Origin: Prostheceraeus crozeri
Taxonomy: Eukaryota > Platyhelminthes > Polycladida > Euryleptidae
Direction: 5' to 3'
NCBI GenBank assembly: GCA_907163375.1
Contig: CAJQUW010001420.1
Coordinates: 744,001-808,000 of the forward strand
DNA length: 64,000 bases
The notes under the pieces: model-generated
What the model saw: the letters and a program-made list of their open reading frames with translations, nothing else
Told to the model about the DNA's origin: nothing
The model's database searches: none
Program-made: the position numbers and the translations under genes
Shown: positions 12,270 to 23,918 of the stretch, one piece after another
How positions within the stretch are numbered: position 1 is the stretch's first letter
How the letters are laid out: each line of letters starts with the position of its first letter

Positions 12270-12325
12270 GTAAAGAAGCATTGAATGAATACCTGAAAAC
12301 GAAATCGGTGACGGTGGAATATTGA
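12270..12325 (+). CDS. ALDH1L: ALDH1L terminal coding exon
   Basis: After the acceptor CATTGCAG the exon supplies GT to finish the glycine codon begun at 1147, then reads KEALNEYLKTKSVTVEY and TGA at 12323-12325. Animal ALDH1L proteins end in nearly the same way (EYL-x-K-x-VT-x-EY), so this is the true C-terminus. No perfect AATAAA was seen in the next 300 bp; the nearest variant is ATTAAA at about 12713. Confidence 0.93.
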
Positions 12326-12872
12326 AGACTAAATAACAAACATTTCACGTGTAATTAGAATTTCGAATTTGTTTTTTAAAAAATGCCATTTCTTGACTGT
12401 AAAATTTCTCGTTTTTCATGCGACGTGCGATTTGTGCAATTATTGTTAATGAACAATTCTGAATATACTTGTTTTGCGCAATGCGATTAACATAGTTTTC
12501 ACATTGTTTGTCGACTTGTACGACTTTCGGAATTCTAGAAGCTGAAGCACTCAATAGAATGACACAGTGTGGTGTCACTCAAACCATTGAGTTTTGGGAT
12601 CACAAGGTTTTGAAAAATGAAGCTCCTTATTATCAAAAATGCATGATTGTCTACCGTAGAGTCGAAATAGCTGTTGAATTTGAAAATAAGTGACCTTTTA
12701 AAAACAATGAAGATTAAAAGTATTCGTCATTTTGTCTTTTTACATGTGAAAACTCAGTTTCTAGGAAACTAGATATAGTGGACATGTGAAACTTGAATTT
12801 TCCGTCTTCTCTAAATGCAACCCAAATGGAGAATACGAAATAAGTGTTGTTTTTAATGATAATTTGACCACG

Positions 12873-13616
12873 AAAATGCTTAATTTTAAGCACTTTTCTA
12901 ACCATTTTGAAAAGAAGCTGTACCCCTTTATTTAGTTAGAGACACCCTGTTAATATCAATATTTTGTTGACAATGATCAAAATAGCCGATTTGTGTAATG
13001 CAATCGTTTTTAAACCGATATCATGAATTTTCAACACGTTGATTTTAAAAGTCAATTTTTCAAGGAGCCAAAATTTCGTATATTTTATCTAGTTCTGCAA
13101 CTAAAGCCGTCAAGGTGGATTAACTTCTAGGATTTTTTATTTGAGTAATGTTTGGTGATATCCCAAAGCGGCTAGCGCTCACAAGTAGTTGGAAGATGGA
13201 AATTTGCCTTTAAAGATAGGTACAAAAGTGCTTAATTTTAAGCACTTTCCTAAATTAAAGTACTCCACTTTGAAAGCATATTTCTTCAAAACTACAACCG
13301 CTAATAACTCTAGACCACTTTCTGCAAAAGAGGAACGATATGAATTGTTATAAACGATTAACAGGCAACGGCTTGAGAAACCTATCAATATTTTTATTTG
13401 ATAATTAACAGAAAATGTAGGTATTTTTCACACGTCTGAAAACGACGAAAACAAGAAATTGACACTGAAGCAAACCCGCCAAGCTAATATTGTGATAATT
13501 CCTAGGCCTATGTCTTACGAATGATATGTATAGCAGTCAAGTATGCACACTTAATAGTTTTTCCTAAAATTGCTATCTTAGATTAAAGAGAAAAGTGCTT
13601 AATATTAGGCACTTTC
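12873..13616. repeat. Three spaced copies of an AAGTGCTTAA/TTAAGCACTT palindrome (left set)
   Basis: Palindromes centred at about 12885, 13237 and 13604 share AAAAGTGCTTAATTTTAAGC-type cores followed by ACTTTCCTA. Spacing is 352 and 367 bp. Flanks are weakly alike (CTTTGAAA-x-CATAT after the second, CTTTTGAAATTGTAT after the third), which suggests diverged tandem units of about 350 bp. No gene is visible in 12326-13811. Confidence 0.7.
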
Positions 13617-13811
13617 CTATTTCAAGTTCCTTTTGAAATTGTATGTGTATAAATACCTGAATATGAGTTAAAACTGCATTAATATGGGGCGATAATCAAC
13701 CATAATGATCAGCTATATTCATTCATTCATGTTAAAATATGATTATATAAGGATATCATCATGACTTTCATATAAACGTTGATTGAGTAATCATCATGCT
13801 GCAGTATCTGA

Positions 13812-15020
13812 AGTTTTCGCAGGCAGGGGGTTTTCGATCCCGATGAAGAAATCATTGACTTCATCAACAGCGTCAACGAAAACTTCCAATGCGCTCTAAG
13901 TCCTGGGGACCGGCTTCGTCTGGATGAAAGCATGGTTAAATCTTTCCATCTGACTGGAAAAGTCAAAATTATTCGCAAACCGCGACCGATCGGCAATGAA
14001 ATCAAGGATATGTTGGACGCGCGGTCAAACATCGTTCTTAAGATAGAATTAAACGAAGGAAAAGAGAGAATGCGAGAAAAAGACCACGTTTCAGAATACG
14101 GAGCCACCACAGCCGCAGTGTTGAGACTGACAAAGGACTATCATGGATCAGGGAGAACTGTGATTGCAGACTCTTGGTTCGGTTCCGTCAAGAGTTCAAC
14201 TGCATTGATGAAAGTAGGTCTATATTCAATCATGCCAGTAAAAACAGCACACAAGAACTATCCGAAAGAGCTACTGAATGAGAGAGAACTCGAGCGAGGG
14301 GAATGGATAGCTTATGCCGCGAAACTTGATGACACAGACCTCCAGGCTGTTAGCTTCATGGATTTAAAGAAGAAGCAGTTCATTTCAACGTGCTCTACTG
14401 CGAACGCTGGAAATCACAGGAAAACAAAGCATCACGGTGAGATACCCAGACCGCAGGTAGCCGAGGAATATTTGAAGTATTGTTCATCGATCGATGTATT
14501 CAATCACTTCAGAACCGGTGCTTTAGGATTCGAAGAAGTTGTCAAAACACACTCACCGTATATACGCCAGGCATATGGTGTTCTGGGATTCATTTTTACT
14601 AATTCCTTCTTGGCGTATACATGCATATATTTTAAGCCTGGACAATCTGAATTGACTCATGCCGACTTCAAAATGAATTTAGCAAACAGTTTTCTCCATT
14701 TCACTATGATCAAAGTTGGAAATGAAACAAGAAGAGATTCTCTGAACGTTCCTCAAGATCTGATGCAGAGCTCTCATAGGCCAGCTGATTAGCCTTATCG
14801 AAAGCCATGCTACATTTGCCGACATGGATACGCTGAAAGTGAGCGAAACACAACATCATTTCAATGTGTCTTCTGCGAAAAACCTATCTGCAAACCAAGC
14901 TCAACTCGCCCCTTGGTCGAAGCACATTCAAGGACTTCCCCCAAAACGACGTCAAAAACGAGTTTAAATGGACTTTCCCTGACTATTCTATTATGCAAAT
15001 TATGTGATTTATTTGACTGA
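13812..15020 (+). pseudogene. piggyBac-type (DDE_Tnp_1_7) transposase relic
   Basis: The open frame from 13812 reads FDPDEEIIDFINSVNENFQ, then GDRLRLDESMVKSF, KPRPIGNEIKDML, VIADSWFGSVKSS and CSSIDVFNHFRTG. The three catalytic aspartates of piggyBac transposases are visible: LDES at 13923, ADSWF at 14169 and SIDVF at 14493. A TAG at 14790 interrupts the frame, but the same frame continues to 15020 with CYICRHGYAES...FQCVFCEKPIC, the cysteine-rich C-terminal zinc finger of the family. The N-terminal third is absent and a TGA precedes 13812. The element is therefore 5'-truncated with one in-frame stop, and otherwise well preserved. It has no clear TTAA-flanked ends. It sits between two groups of palindromic repeats. 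Confidence 0.9.
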
Positions 15021-15199
15021 TATTAAGCCTACTCGTAAACCTGTCGGTACATTGATTGAGACTTCGCGGATATGTAAACAGAGATATATTCTGAAGAAAC
15101 GTGTTTTTCTTTTAGGATACATTGGGGTGTAGATTGATTAACTAAAACTGGTTACTTAGCCATTTTACGTACCAAAAACGAAGTATGAGTACATTTGTC

Positions 15200-16602
15200 A
15201 AAAATGCTTAAAATTAAGAACTTTTACCATCTGATTGCTATGTGAACTAGAATAATATTTATGATGCGAGTTATCAATCATAACTTTTCCTAATCACTGA
15301 GGATTTATTCAAGTTGTGTAGCACAACTAACATGCAGTATCTTTAGGTAAATATGTTATAAAAGCCCTTGTGGTTACTAGGCCGGATACTACGCTATAGA
15401 AAGTTTATAGAACATTATAGGCTTATAGCCACCAGGTATAACCGATATAATGCAACAATTGTGAAAGCATATCATACACATCAAAAATAGCAAGTTTAGC
15501 TATCACTTTGGTGTCGTGCCTACACTTTGGTATATGTTATCTAAAAAGAGAAAAGTGCTTAAAATTAAACACTTTTGCTTCTCATATTTAACCAGCGACA
15601 GCGGCTACGAAATGTATTCAATTTTAATTGCGGTTACATATGTTTCTATGAACACACATTCCATCAGTCTGTACTAATTCCAACGGCTTGGCGTCTTTAA
15701 AACACAATGATGTTGATAAAACATTTTTTCATTGAACAAAATATGTTAAAAATTAGCATAAAAATGGAAAATTTTCACATTTTGAAGTCCCCAAAGCTTC
15801 TATAACCTTTTTCTTCTGATTTTTCATCGCATTTCACATATTACAGCGCTATTCAATATTCATAGACAGTCAAATAAAAAAAACCGTATAGCTTTTACAA
15901 AATGACAATTTTCTGATATTTTCAAAAAAATATTTTTGTTCAAAGTGATGTCAAACAAAAAGCAAGACCGATAAGAGGATTCCAAATTAGGACGTATTAT
16001 ACTTGAACGTAATGATTACAGTTGTGGAGAAAAGAAAAAAGAAAGAAAAAATGCTTTATTCACTGTCAATACAAAAGCGGTATATGACACTATTTTGCGA
16101 TACAACTTCTCAAACACATTTTGAATACTTTACAAAAGAATTCGTGTACAGCGCAGAGGAACGTTTAACAGGGAACATTATTCTTGTTTGTCGAAGATCA
16201 TACATGCTTTTGCTACGAAAGGTGAAAAACTGTGACAACGGGTGACAATATCTGTTACTAGCAACTTTCCTGGCTAGTTTTATGCAAGGTCTTTGAAGCA
16301 TTTCATGCACACTACTGTTGTTCCGCAGTCCAGTTCCTGCCCATCTTCTCGCTAATCTATCAATTTTGAAGATCTTCTTCATGTGCTTCTGGCGAAGGTC
16401 ACATATTACAGGCCATGAATACAAAATTTGTGAAAAAACCAAGCTGACATAGGCTTGCCAGATAACAGCACTCTTGTTGCGGTTGTTTCTGAGTTTGGAG
16501 TTGTCGGCTGGTTTTCTGTGTGATGAATACTAAATAATATCCATTTTCTAAAAGTGTGAAAAGTGCTTAAAATTAAGCATTAATGCTTAAAATTAAGCAC
16601 TT
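15200..16602. repeat. Right set of AAGTGCTTAAAATTAAGCACTT palindromes
   Basis: Copies lie at 15200-15226, 15551-15575 and a double copy at 16558-16602. Their core reads GCTTAAAATTAAGC, the reverse complement of the first two left-set copies (GCTTAATTTTAAGC), so the two groups face each other across the piggyBac relic. The spacing 15213 to 15563 is again 350 bp. The longer step to 16569 contains a LINE insertion. The words before the copies at 13591 and 15551 match (TATCTwA...AAAGAGAAAAGTGC). Nothing coding is seen in 15021-16100. Confidence 0.7.
16110..16510 (-). pseudogene. LINE reverse transcriptase C-terminal fragment
   Basis: The minus-strand frame reads RNKSAVIWQAYVSLVFSQIL, then YSWPVICDLRQKHMKKIFKI, DRLARRW, CIKLARKV and HPLSQFF. 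The pattern (Leu-x-Tyr-x-x-Pro-Val-x-Cys followed by a Lys/Arg-rich helix and His-Pro-Leu) is that of the thumb and C-terminal region of non-LTR retrotransposon ORF2. It is about 130 residues, without catalytic motifs, and 5'-truncated. It probably inserted into the palindrome array and accounts for one enlarged interval there. Confidence 0.6.
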
Positions 16603-16754
16603 GGTCAATTTATCATTAAAAAGCAAGAATTCAAAGGGAAAAAGCTGAAGTCAACTCTTTAGGAAAGTCTCAAAAGCAAACTGGAAAAAGTAGGTTCAAA
16701 TATTTAAAGCAGCCTTTTCTTCCAATGACTTTAAGTAAAGAAAATAAACTCATA

Positions 16755-16985
16755 GTAGGGGAGGTGGGACCAATATGGGCACCCTACAGGTTTTCAGGAC
16801 TTATTTTTTTACAATAGTAGTTATTTTCGTCCCGGAACAACTCAGGGCCAGGAGAGCGAATCAGTCAACTTTCCAAAAAAGTTGGAGGTTCTAGGACCCG
16901 TAAGAATTAGAAGCGATTTTGTTAAAAGTCAAACTACCCATTTAGCCCAATTGCCAAATGGGCACTGACTTGGGGCTATATGGGT
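16755..16985. repeat. Transposon-end-like sequence (GTAGGGGAGGTGGGACC)
   Basis: GTAGGGGAGGTGGGACC followed by ATGGGCACC resembles the ends of the 34695-39668 element (GTAGGGGA-rr-GTGGGGCAC). Repeated words TGGGCAC/TATGGG occur within 230 bp. No partner end was found with confidence; a weak candidate is the CCCATTTTACCCC stretch near 18110. Confidence 0.35.
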
Positions 16986-17405
16986 GTTGTATATTTTGAC
17001 TTATTGAATGATGTCTATCAACAGTTTTGTCGTCTCCTATGCATGATTGGTTCATCAAATTTAGAAATTAAAATGGATCATGACTATCGGCTGCGCATTG
17101 ATAGTCAAACAAGGTTTTTTAATCAAAGCGTCTTCATTCATGCCACATCAATCATGTGTCCAATTCTTATACGGTATTTGGTGCAAAGTTCAATCATCGT
17201 GATCTATTGTCAATTGCCGCACCGATGGCCTGCATGTACAAGATTACAAACAACACTTGGTAGACTCATTCTTGAAGGATAATAATAATCAACTGCTAGC
17301 AGGAAGCGATATCCAACTGACATTTCTCGAGCGCTTTCAGAGCAAATTAAGCTGATGCCAATCTCAGAGGCAAGTTAGGTGTTCATGATGAGAACTTTGA
17401 AAAAA

Positions 17406-17856
17406 CACTAGGTGACATGCCCCGCGTGATTCACGCGTAATTACGGAACACCCATCCATGGTTAAGGACATTCTATTCTTCTACCCGCGTACATACGCGC
17501 TGCACTAAGAGTCAGAAATCACTTGATCTGATTCTGTTAAAACATGGGGAATGTTTATGAGAACGTGCGGGAGAGCGTTTATAGTTTGCGCGTCGTCCAC
17601 GGTTGTCTGCGCTGCCGCTTGAACCACGAAGATGAACCTCTAAGCATGTTCTGTCTTCCCTGAGAATGAAATTGAGGCCCTATCACATTGTTTAGCCTCT
17701 GATGCATGCAGACACATGAGACGCAAAGTCTATATAACAGGACTGCCAACTATACTAACTTATATAACTTATATTTCAGCAATATCCCACATAGCCACGG
17801 ATGTTTGGGGTCATGTGTATAATTACGCGTGATTGAGCGTGGCATGTCACCTAGTG
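17406..17856. mobile_element. CACTA-ended MITE, copy 1
   Basis: Terminal inverted repeats: CACTAGGTGACATGCC starts at 17406 and GGCATGTCACCTAGTG ends at 17856. Both ends are flanked by AA, which would fit a 2-bp target duplication. It is 451 bp, has no coding capacity, and is rich in ACGCGT words near the ends. A second copy, in inverted orientation, is at 39901-40378. CACTA termini and 2-3-bp duplications are the hallmark of the CACTA (EnSpm) superfamily; the assignment rests on the ends only. Confidence 0.8.
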
Positions 17857-18770
17857 AAGAATCTATGTCATTTAGGTTGCTATCTGAGTTTCATAAGCTC
17901 GATAACAATAATAGGTCTGTCTCTTCCCGACAAATTTCATGCTTTGGCGCATTGCTTGAATCTATTCTCTTTCCATCAAATTCTTAAAAACTTTTTGCAT
18001 TGATTCATAGTTCCATTTATGTCTTTCTATAAATCTCACATAGTTCAAGCTATTTGTGTGGAAAACAAGCATGCCAGAAATAGTAATAGTGATGATAAAA
18101 ATGCACTGCCCATTTTACCCCAGTGATATTGTAGGAGTGGGCTGGGCACTTTTCTTAAACTCACATTTTACGGAAACTATCAATCGTGGACCTAAATGGG
18201 AGTTAGATTGTCAATCTGGATGTAATTACGATGACGGGACAGTTTTCGTTTGCCTCGAACAATCAATTATCTATACAGAATGAGAGGCTTGGCCAAATAA
18301 ACATCTGATTTCATGGTCGTTAATTACCAAGGATCAAATTTATGCATTTTAATTGCTACCTTCTTAGTGCGTGCGCAGTGCGCACGTGTGAGCGCGTGTT
18401 TTCCTTGAATTCCTGCACTATGACTACATAAATATACGTAATAAAATAAACTATATAAGCGCTAAAAACTATATAAATAATAAATATAATAAACGATGAC
18501 CATGACTAGTTCTCTGTCGAATTTGAAGTTCATGGGTCCTGAGCTAGAGGTCGAAGAACTCAAATTATCCATACTCATAGTCCACTGCTCATATTTATCC
18601 CGCCTCCCATATAATGTATTATCTGAAGCGTTTTCGATGACTTTAATCTTAAGATAGCGTCATATATAAAAGGATTCTAAATAATCTTGAACTGAAAGTT
18701 ACATTCAAATTACATAGCTATGAAAAGAGACTATAAGTAAGTAAAAAAATATGCAGACATGCTAAAAAAA
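17857..18770. other. No gene seen
   Basis: AT-rich spacer with ATA-rich low-complexity sequence at 18420-18495. The open frame at 18056-18283 has no recognisable features. Confidence 0.6.
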
Positions 18771-18774
18771 GAGA

Positions 18775-19735
18775 CATTGGACTACAGTGTTGACCACTGT
18801 GTCGGAACAATTAAAGGTCCACAAAAACACTATTTACTTTTGGTTGCGAAGAAACTGTCAGCGGCCTGATGGAAGGCCTTCTGGCCGACCACGGCTGACT
18901 TCTTGCAGGTCAAATCGCTACATCATGCACCATGTGGTCGATAGTGATCCCTCTACCTCTTTATCTGAGCTTTCAAATCTTTCCAAGACAACTGCTTGGA
19001 GACTTAAGGAGTTGAACAGTCGTAAGAGACAAAAGACAAAAGCGACAAAAGAAACTGAGACTGCAGTGGTCAATGAAACGTTGCCACTGGCGGAATCACT
19101 TGTCACGTGTTGTTTGGTCAGATGAGGCAGCAGTCCGATTAAAATTCAAAGATGGACATCCACGCCTGAAGTCTGGGCAAGACATTCCCGATTTTTTACA
19201 TCGAGGAGTCAGGACGATTGCAAGAAATTGCTCATCTGGGGATCCATTTAGAGTGATGGTCGCGGTTCACTGCATGTTATGAGGGATGACATATGTGTGC
19301 TCGAAGAGCATGTTTATCCTTTACCATTCAGTTTAGGTGATCCATCATCTGATTGGAATCTCATGGATGACAATGATCCATGCCATCGTGTCAGGGCAAC
19401 TCAATTGTATAAAAGACAGGCAGGAATACGAACCTTAGACTGATGGCGGGCAAGGTCTCCTGACTTGAAACCAATCGAGCATGTCCGGTCTATCTTGAAA
19501 CGACGAGTTCGTCGACGAATTCGGCGAATTTGTCCTGGCAATGATTTGAATCTTTAGTGTGGCAGGAGTGGAATCAGATTGATCAACAGATTATCAGAAA
19601 TTTGATCGGTAGTATGCCTAATCGCATCCGAATGGTAATGGTAATAGAACTTAGAGGAGACGAATCTGCTATGCCTGCTGCGAATCTGCGCGTCTGCACA
19701 ATTCCAGCTACAGTCCGTTTCATAAAAAGTGGATC
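18775..19735 (+). pseudogene. Tc1-like transposase relic
   Basis: Pieces of a Tc1 transposase run along the plus strand. A helix-turn-helix region has SEQLKVHKNTIYFWLRR and the AT-hook-like GRPSGRPR (18805-18900). After a frame change comes VVWSDEAAVRLKFKDGHP (19100-19160) with the first catalytic Asp. Then WNLMDDNDPCHRVRATQLYK (about 19350-19420) carries the second. ARSPDLKPIEHVRSILKRR (about 19445-19505) carries the Glu, interrupted just before by a TGA. At least two frameshifts and a stop are needed. The right end GTTTCATAAAAAGTGGATCA at about 19716 may be its terminal repeat. It lies tail to tail with a second Tc1 relic. Confidence 0.85.
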
Positions 19736-19867
19736 ATCCTAAAATTTGACTAAATAAAACATAAATATGATACAGAAAGCATTTTTCATGTTATTTCATG
19801 TCCCTAATATATTTAAATGTCCTTATATAATCTGATAAGCTATGATACAGTAACGGTTCTTAAGAAG

Positions 19868-20390
19868 CTAATATTTTGTGGCCCTACCCTTATTGTCAAT
19901 GACATTACCAATTCGTCTAGGCATTGATTCGACGATATCGTTGATTTTTGACTGATCTAACTTTCTCCACTCTCTCTTTAACAGTGACGTAAGTTGTGAT
20001 ACGCCATCTGTAGGTAGCAGTGAACGACGAACGTTACGTTTTAGAATACTCCATACATTTTCTATGGGATTCAGATCAGGAGAACGAGCTGGCCAAGATA
20101 ATGTCCTAAGCCCTAATTGAGACTTGCATAAGTTGACTCTACTACTCCTGTGACACGTAGCATTATCATCCATAAATAACCAAGTCGATGGATCACCAAG
20201 TTGATCTGTCATTTGGCCAATGTTCATTCGTAAAACATTCACATAGCGTTCAGAATTCATGGTTCCTTGCTGTATGTGAAGTTCAGAGCGGCCATTGGTC
20301 CAAATGCCAGCCCAAATCAGTAGAGTCGCACCACCTTGTACCCGGGGACGATGTAAATGTCTCGGTACCCTAGTTCTAGCAAGGTTGACA
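19868..20390 (-). pseudogene. Tc1 transposase (DD34E) C-terminal fragment
   Basis: The minus-strand frame reads VQGGATLLIWAGIW, NGRSELHIQQG, MNSERYVNVLRMNIGQMTD, LFMDDNATCHRSS, PARSPDLNPIENVWSILKR and ESMPRRIGNVI. From the Asp of MDDNA to the Glu of NPIEN there are 34 residues, the DD34E spacing of Tc1 elements. The frame is intact over about 170 residues, but the N-terminal DNA-binding half and first catalytic Asp are missing. It is a different, better preserved copy than the neighbour at 18775-19735. Terminal repeats were not identified. Confidence 0.87.
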
Positions 20391-20898
20391 CTTTGCCTTT
20401 TGTGAATGCGATCTCGTTATTGTTCATTTGTGCTTTGTATTGTTTTCAACCGGTAAGAGATAGATTTCTAGCTGAAAGCAATCAGGAGTGCTGCCAACAC
20501 CACCGCAACGAAGTCAGGAAGCTATGGAACATGAAGTCCAGTTAATCACATGTAGCAGTTACATTATTGTTGATGAATAATGGTGCTATACTGGCTCTGA
20601 TTGACCGATTTTCTTTATTTTTGCTTTGCTTGATAGCTTTTGGCTTGTAGAACAACATATTTCATAACAAAGGAAACAAATGTAATTTTATAAGAGCGAG
20701 GTATGATTTTGTGTAACATTGCTAAATGAAGATCAAATTATCTACTACTTTTTTATCTATAACAGGAAAACAACTCAATATTCAGGCTTGAAATTTCCAA
20801 CAATGATATTAGTAAGCACAACTGACATATCTTCCAAATTTCAGAGAAATTCGTTCAAGTTTGGCGGAGTTAGACAAAGTTGAAGTTAAGGCGCTGTT

Positions 20899-21070
20899 TA
20901 AAGGTGATCCATTTTTTATGAAACAATCTAGTTCCTCTTCTTGTCAGACACAATCAAGGAGAAAGACTTGCTAATCCAATATGACGCAGATTGAAGCTTT
21001 TTGCAAAAATGAAAATTTCTATGTTTTCTCTTATCCTTTGATGAAGTGAAAACTCAATAATTTGTCCATG
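20899..21070. repeat. Dispersed repeat, copy 1 (also at 26412)
   Basis: GTTCCTCTTCTTGTCAGACA, then TAATCCAATATGACGCAG and GAAAA..TTCTATGTTTTC, recur with modest divergence at 26412-26545. Immediately before it, GGTGATCCATTTTTTATGAA mirrors the Tc1-like right end at 19716, so this may be part of a related non-autonomous element. Confidence 0.6.
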
Positions 21071-21545
21071 GCCACGCTTGTTCTCTCAGTGGTTTAACAA
21101 CAAGAATGCAATGCAGATATGTAACAGGCAATGAAATATGGAATGAGCGAATTTAAATGCGTCATGCTTAATACTCCAGGCAATCTACAGCGAATTACAC
21201 TGTGACCTGCCACAAATTGCAATAGTTTCAGGAGTGGGTTTATCTTGTAGAGAAAAAATCCCTTATCAACATATCAAAAATCTAGGAAAATCTAGTTAGT
21301 GGAACACCTTGACCTTTCCACTTGAAGTCACGAGTCTTTTCGAAATATAAATACACGCTTACTCAAATGAAATCGCAGATATAGATCTGCGACATCTGCA
21401 ACAGCCAATCAAAATGAAGCGCTGTAGCTGTGTCTCACTTGCTGGATCTACCTTCCGCATGACTCTCACCAATATCAGCTATGTTTTCTGAATTATGTCC
21501 TTTCCAGCGATTAGATTTCTCAGTCACTAGTTCAACAATACTTGT

Positions 21546-22330
21546 AGCTATCTGCACATGCAAACGGATGCAGATTCCTGCAAGTTAAGCCACAAATCTT
21601 CGAGTTTTACCATGAATAAGCGATCACTTTCTGCAACGATTGCCTTGTGAAAACGCATAGCTGTTCAAGCCACTAAGTCGAAAACGCGTTTATGCACCCT
21701 GACTTGTAGATAACTTTCCTAGGTACCTGTAGGGTGCAAATTGATGAAGATTTGTATGAGTTAGGACACAAATATTCATTATTCCATCAATAAGCGAAAC
21801 ATTTTTGCAAATAATCTCATGTGAAAATGCATATAAATTCAAGCATCTCTATCAAAAACACGTTTCCGCACACTTTTCACCTAATACACATTCTGAAGTA
21901 CCAGCAGATGTAAACTGATGCAAATTTGCCTATAGCAAAGGAAAAATATGGATGTGTTTCTGTCACCAAAACATCAGTCATATAATTACTTCAATACGAA
22001 AACGCATACAATAGCACAGAATGGCCGTCCTTGAATCAAATTGCGGCTTCTGCAACAGAAAGCTGAAGCAGAGTAACAGGATTATGACTTGTGCAAGCTC
22101 AATTTTCATCGGTAGACTTGAAATTCTATGCGTTTTCATGAGAGAGTAGCTGCTGAAGAGGATGTTTTTTGTGATAGAAACACACTGAGATTTTTTCCTT
22201 CCCATAGGCAAATTTGCATTAATTTACATCTACAGGTACTTCAGATTTTGTATTAGATGATAAGTGTGCGGAAACGTGTTTTTGATAGAGATGATTGAAA
22301 TTCTATGCATTTTCACATAAGATTATTCAT
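21546..22330. repeat. Tandem plus inverted repeat array (about 177-bp unit)
   Basis: Three related units start near 21546, 21723 and 21899. Each reads roughly CTGTAGrTGCAAACTGATGC, then TCATGTGAAAAyGCATA, TTCAAGC, and AAAACrCGTTTmyGCAC. From about 22030 to 22330 the same sequence returns in reverse complement, with GCAAATTTGC, TTACATCTACAGGTAC and GGAAACGTGTTTTTGATAGA. The result is a large imperfect cruciform. No protein coding potential. Confidence 0.75.
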
Positions 22331-23918
22331 TTCTAGACACCGTAAAAATGTCTAAGACGCTATCATTCATTATTCCCTGAGCGAACCGGTTGCTTAAACC
22401 TAGGGGTATTGAATATTATTCTCATAATTTAATCACTGTAAGAAAATTGAATTGTTGCAACCTTGCATCATATACTTCACAAACTTAACTTGAGTCGGCA
22501 AAGATGCCCATTAAAACGATAATCATAAATACCGTACTTGCAGGAGTTGTCATATAAGCATCTTGAAATGATATTTACCGGTAACTTAATTTGAGATTAC
22601 ATGATATGGCAATGTATTCCAAATGGTCATCAAATTCATAGCAGTCGTCATTTGTCGCCGTTCCTTGTAGCCTAGGTTAATAAAACAAGCAGACAGTTCC
22701 GTCTCCTCTGATAATGCCACTGGAGAATAGAGTTCGGACGAAATTTAGTAAAAGCGAGGCGAAGCCTGGCAAGTGTGCAATTACTGAATACCCAGATTCA
22801 AGTTGTCATGCAATTATGTATCTTACTTACCAAGTTCTTGTTGCTTCTTATTAGGGTTGCGATATTTAAAGCATGTTTTAAATATGAAAAAACAATGTTT
22901 TTAATATGTTTTTTAAAACACATTTTGTTTTGTTTATTCGTGCAAAAGACTTATTCTTCTTTCGACAGGCAATCCAAAAAGACGATATAATCCCTTCTGT
23001 GTAAGTTTGATTGCGCATGAAATGTCAGTAAGTCATTTCAGAAATGCACTCTCGTAGTCCTGTAGAGCGAGTAGAGTTTACTGCAATTCTACACATTTAG
23101 TGCAAAACAGTTACAGCGATAATCGAATCCACCGTGGCAGAATTTATGTGGAATTGCTATTGCTGATTATTACCAGCATTACCATGGCAAGGTTACTAAA
23201 CTTATAAAGATTGCCAATGGCGTCGCGTGCTCCCACACCACAGATCTTCGCTCGGCATTGGAATACTATTTCTATACCAGACTTTTTTATGTTATAACAT
23301 TAATATTCATAAAAGATGAATTTTTAATAACAATTTCCCGAATATTTTTTATGGCCAAGTGAATGTGCACATGAGAAGTGATTGCTCATGTCGCCCAACC
23401 GCCTTATTCAAGGAGCTGAGATTACTATATCACATCTCTGTCAAGACCACATTTTCTCGAGAAAAAAGGAGGAAGGGAAACAGTTTCTTGCGTTTCTCAC
23501 GGCTGGTCAGCCACTCATGTGTTTGAACTTTGATGCAAGTGTCTTGTGTATTTCTTATTTCTTTCTCTGTGAGTACTTTCAATTTTTAAATCAGGTGTTG
23601 GCCTACCTTGCTTGACGACTGTCATCTTTTCAGTATATTACCTTCGGACGAAAGGCGTGATTATGAGCTCATCTACAGTACTAAACATAGCGTCACATTA
23701 ATCACGCAAAAACAAATTATGGAATTCTACGGAATCTGGGTGTTCGAGTCAAATGCATTACTCTGCACTCATTGGCGAACGCTCATCATCTGATCACAGT
23801 CTTATCTGAACGTCAGTCAGCTGCTATTGTTGACGTAGCGGCCTCTCCGACGAGAAACGAAGGACCAGAACAATTGGGTTGCGCTCGGGTCGGGTCGCTT
23901 GCGCTCGAGACCCTTTTC
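22331..23918. other. No gene seen
   Basis: AT-rich spacer. The open frames at 22775-22990 and 23382-23615 show no domains and no splice context I would trust. Confidence 0.6.

Noticed and set aside
12873-16602. Regularly spaced palindromes as a CRISPR array
   Set aside because: The spacing is about 350 bp, copies vary and change orientation, and the genome is eukaryotic.
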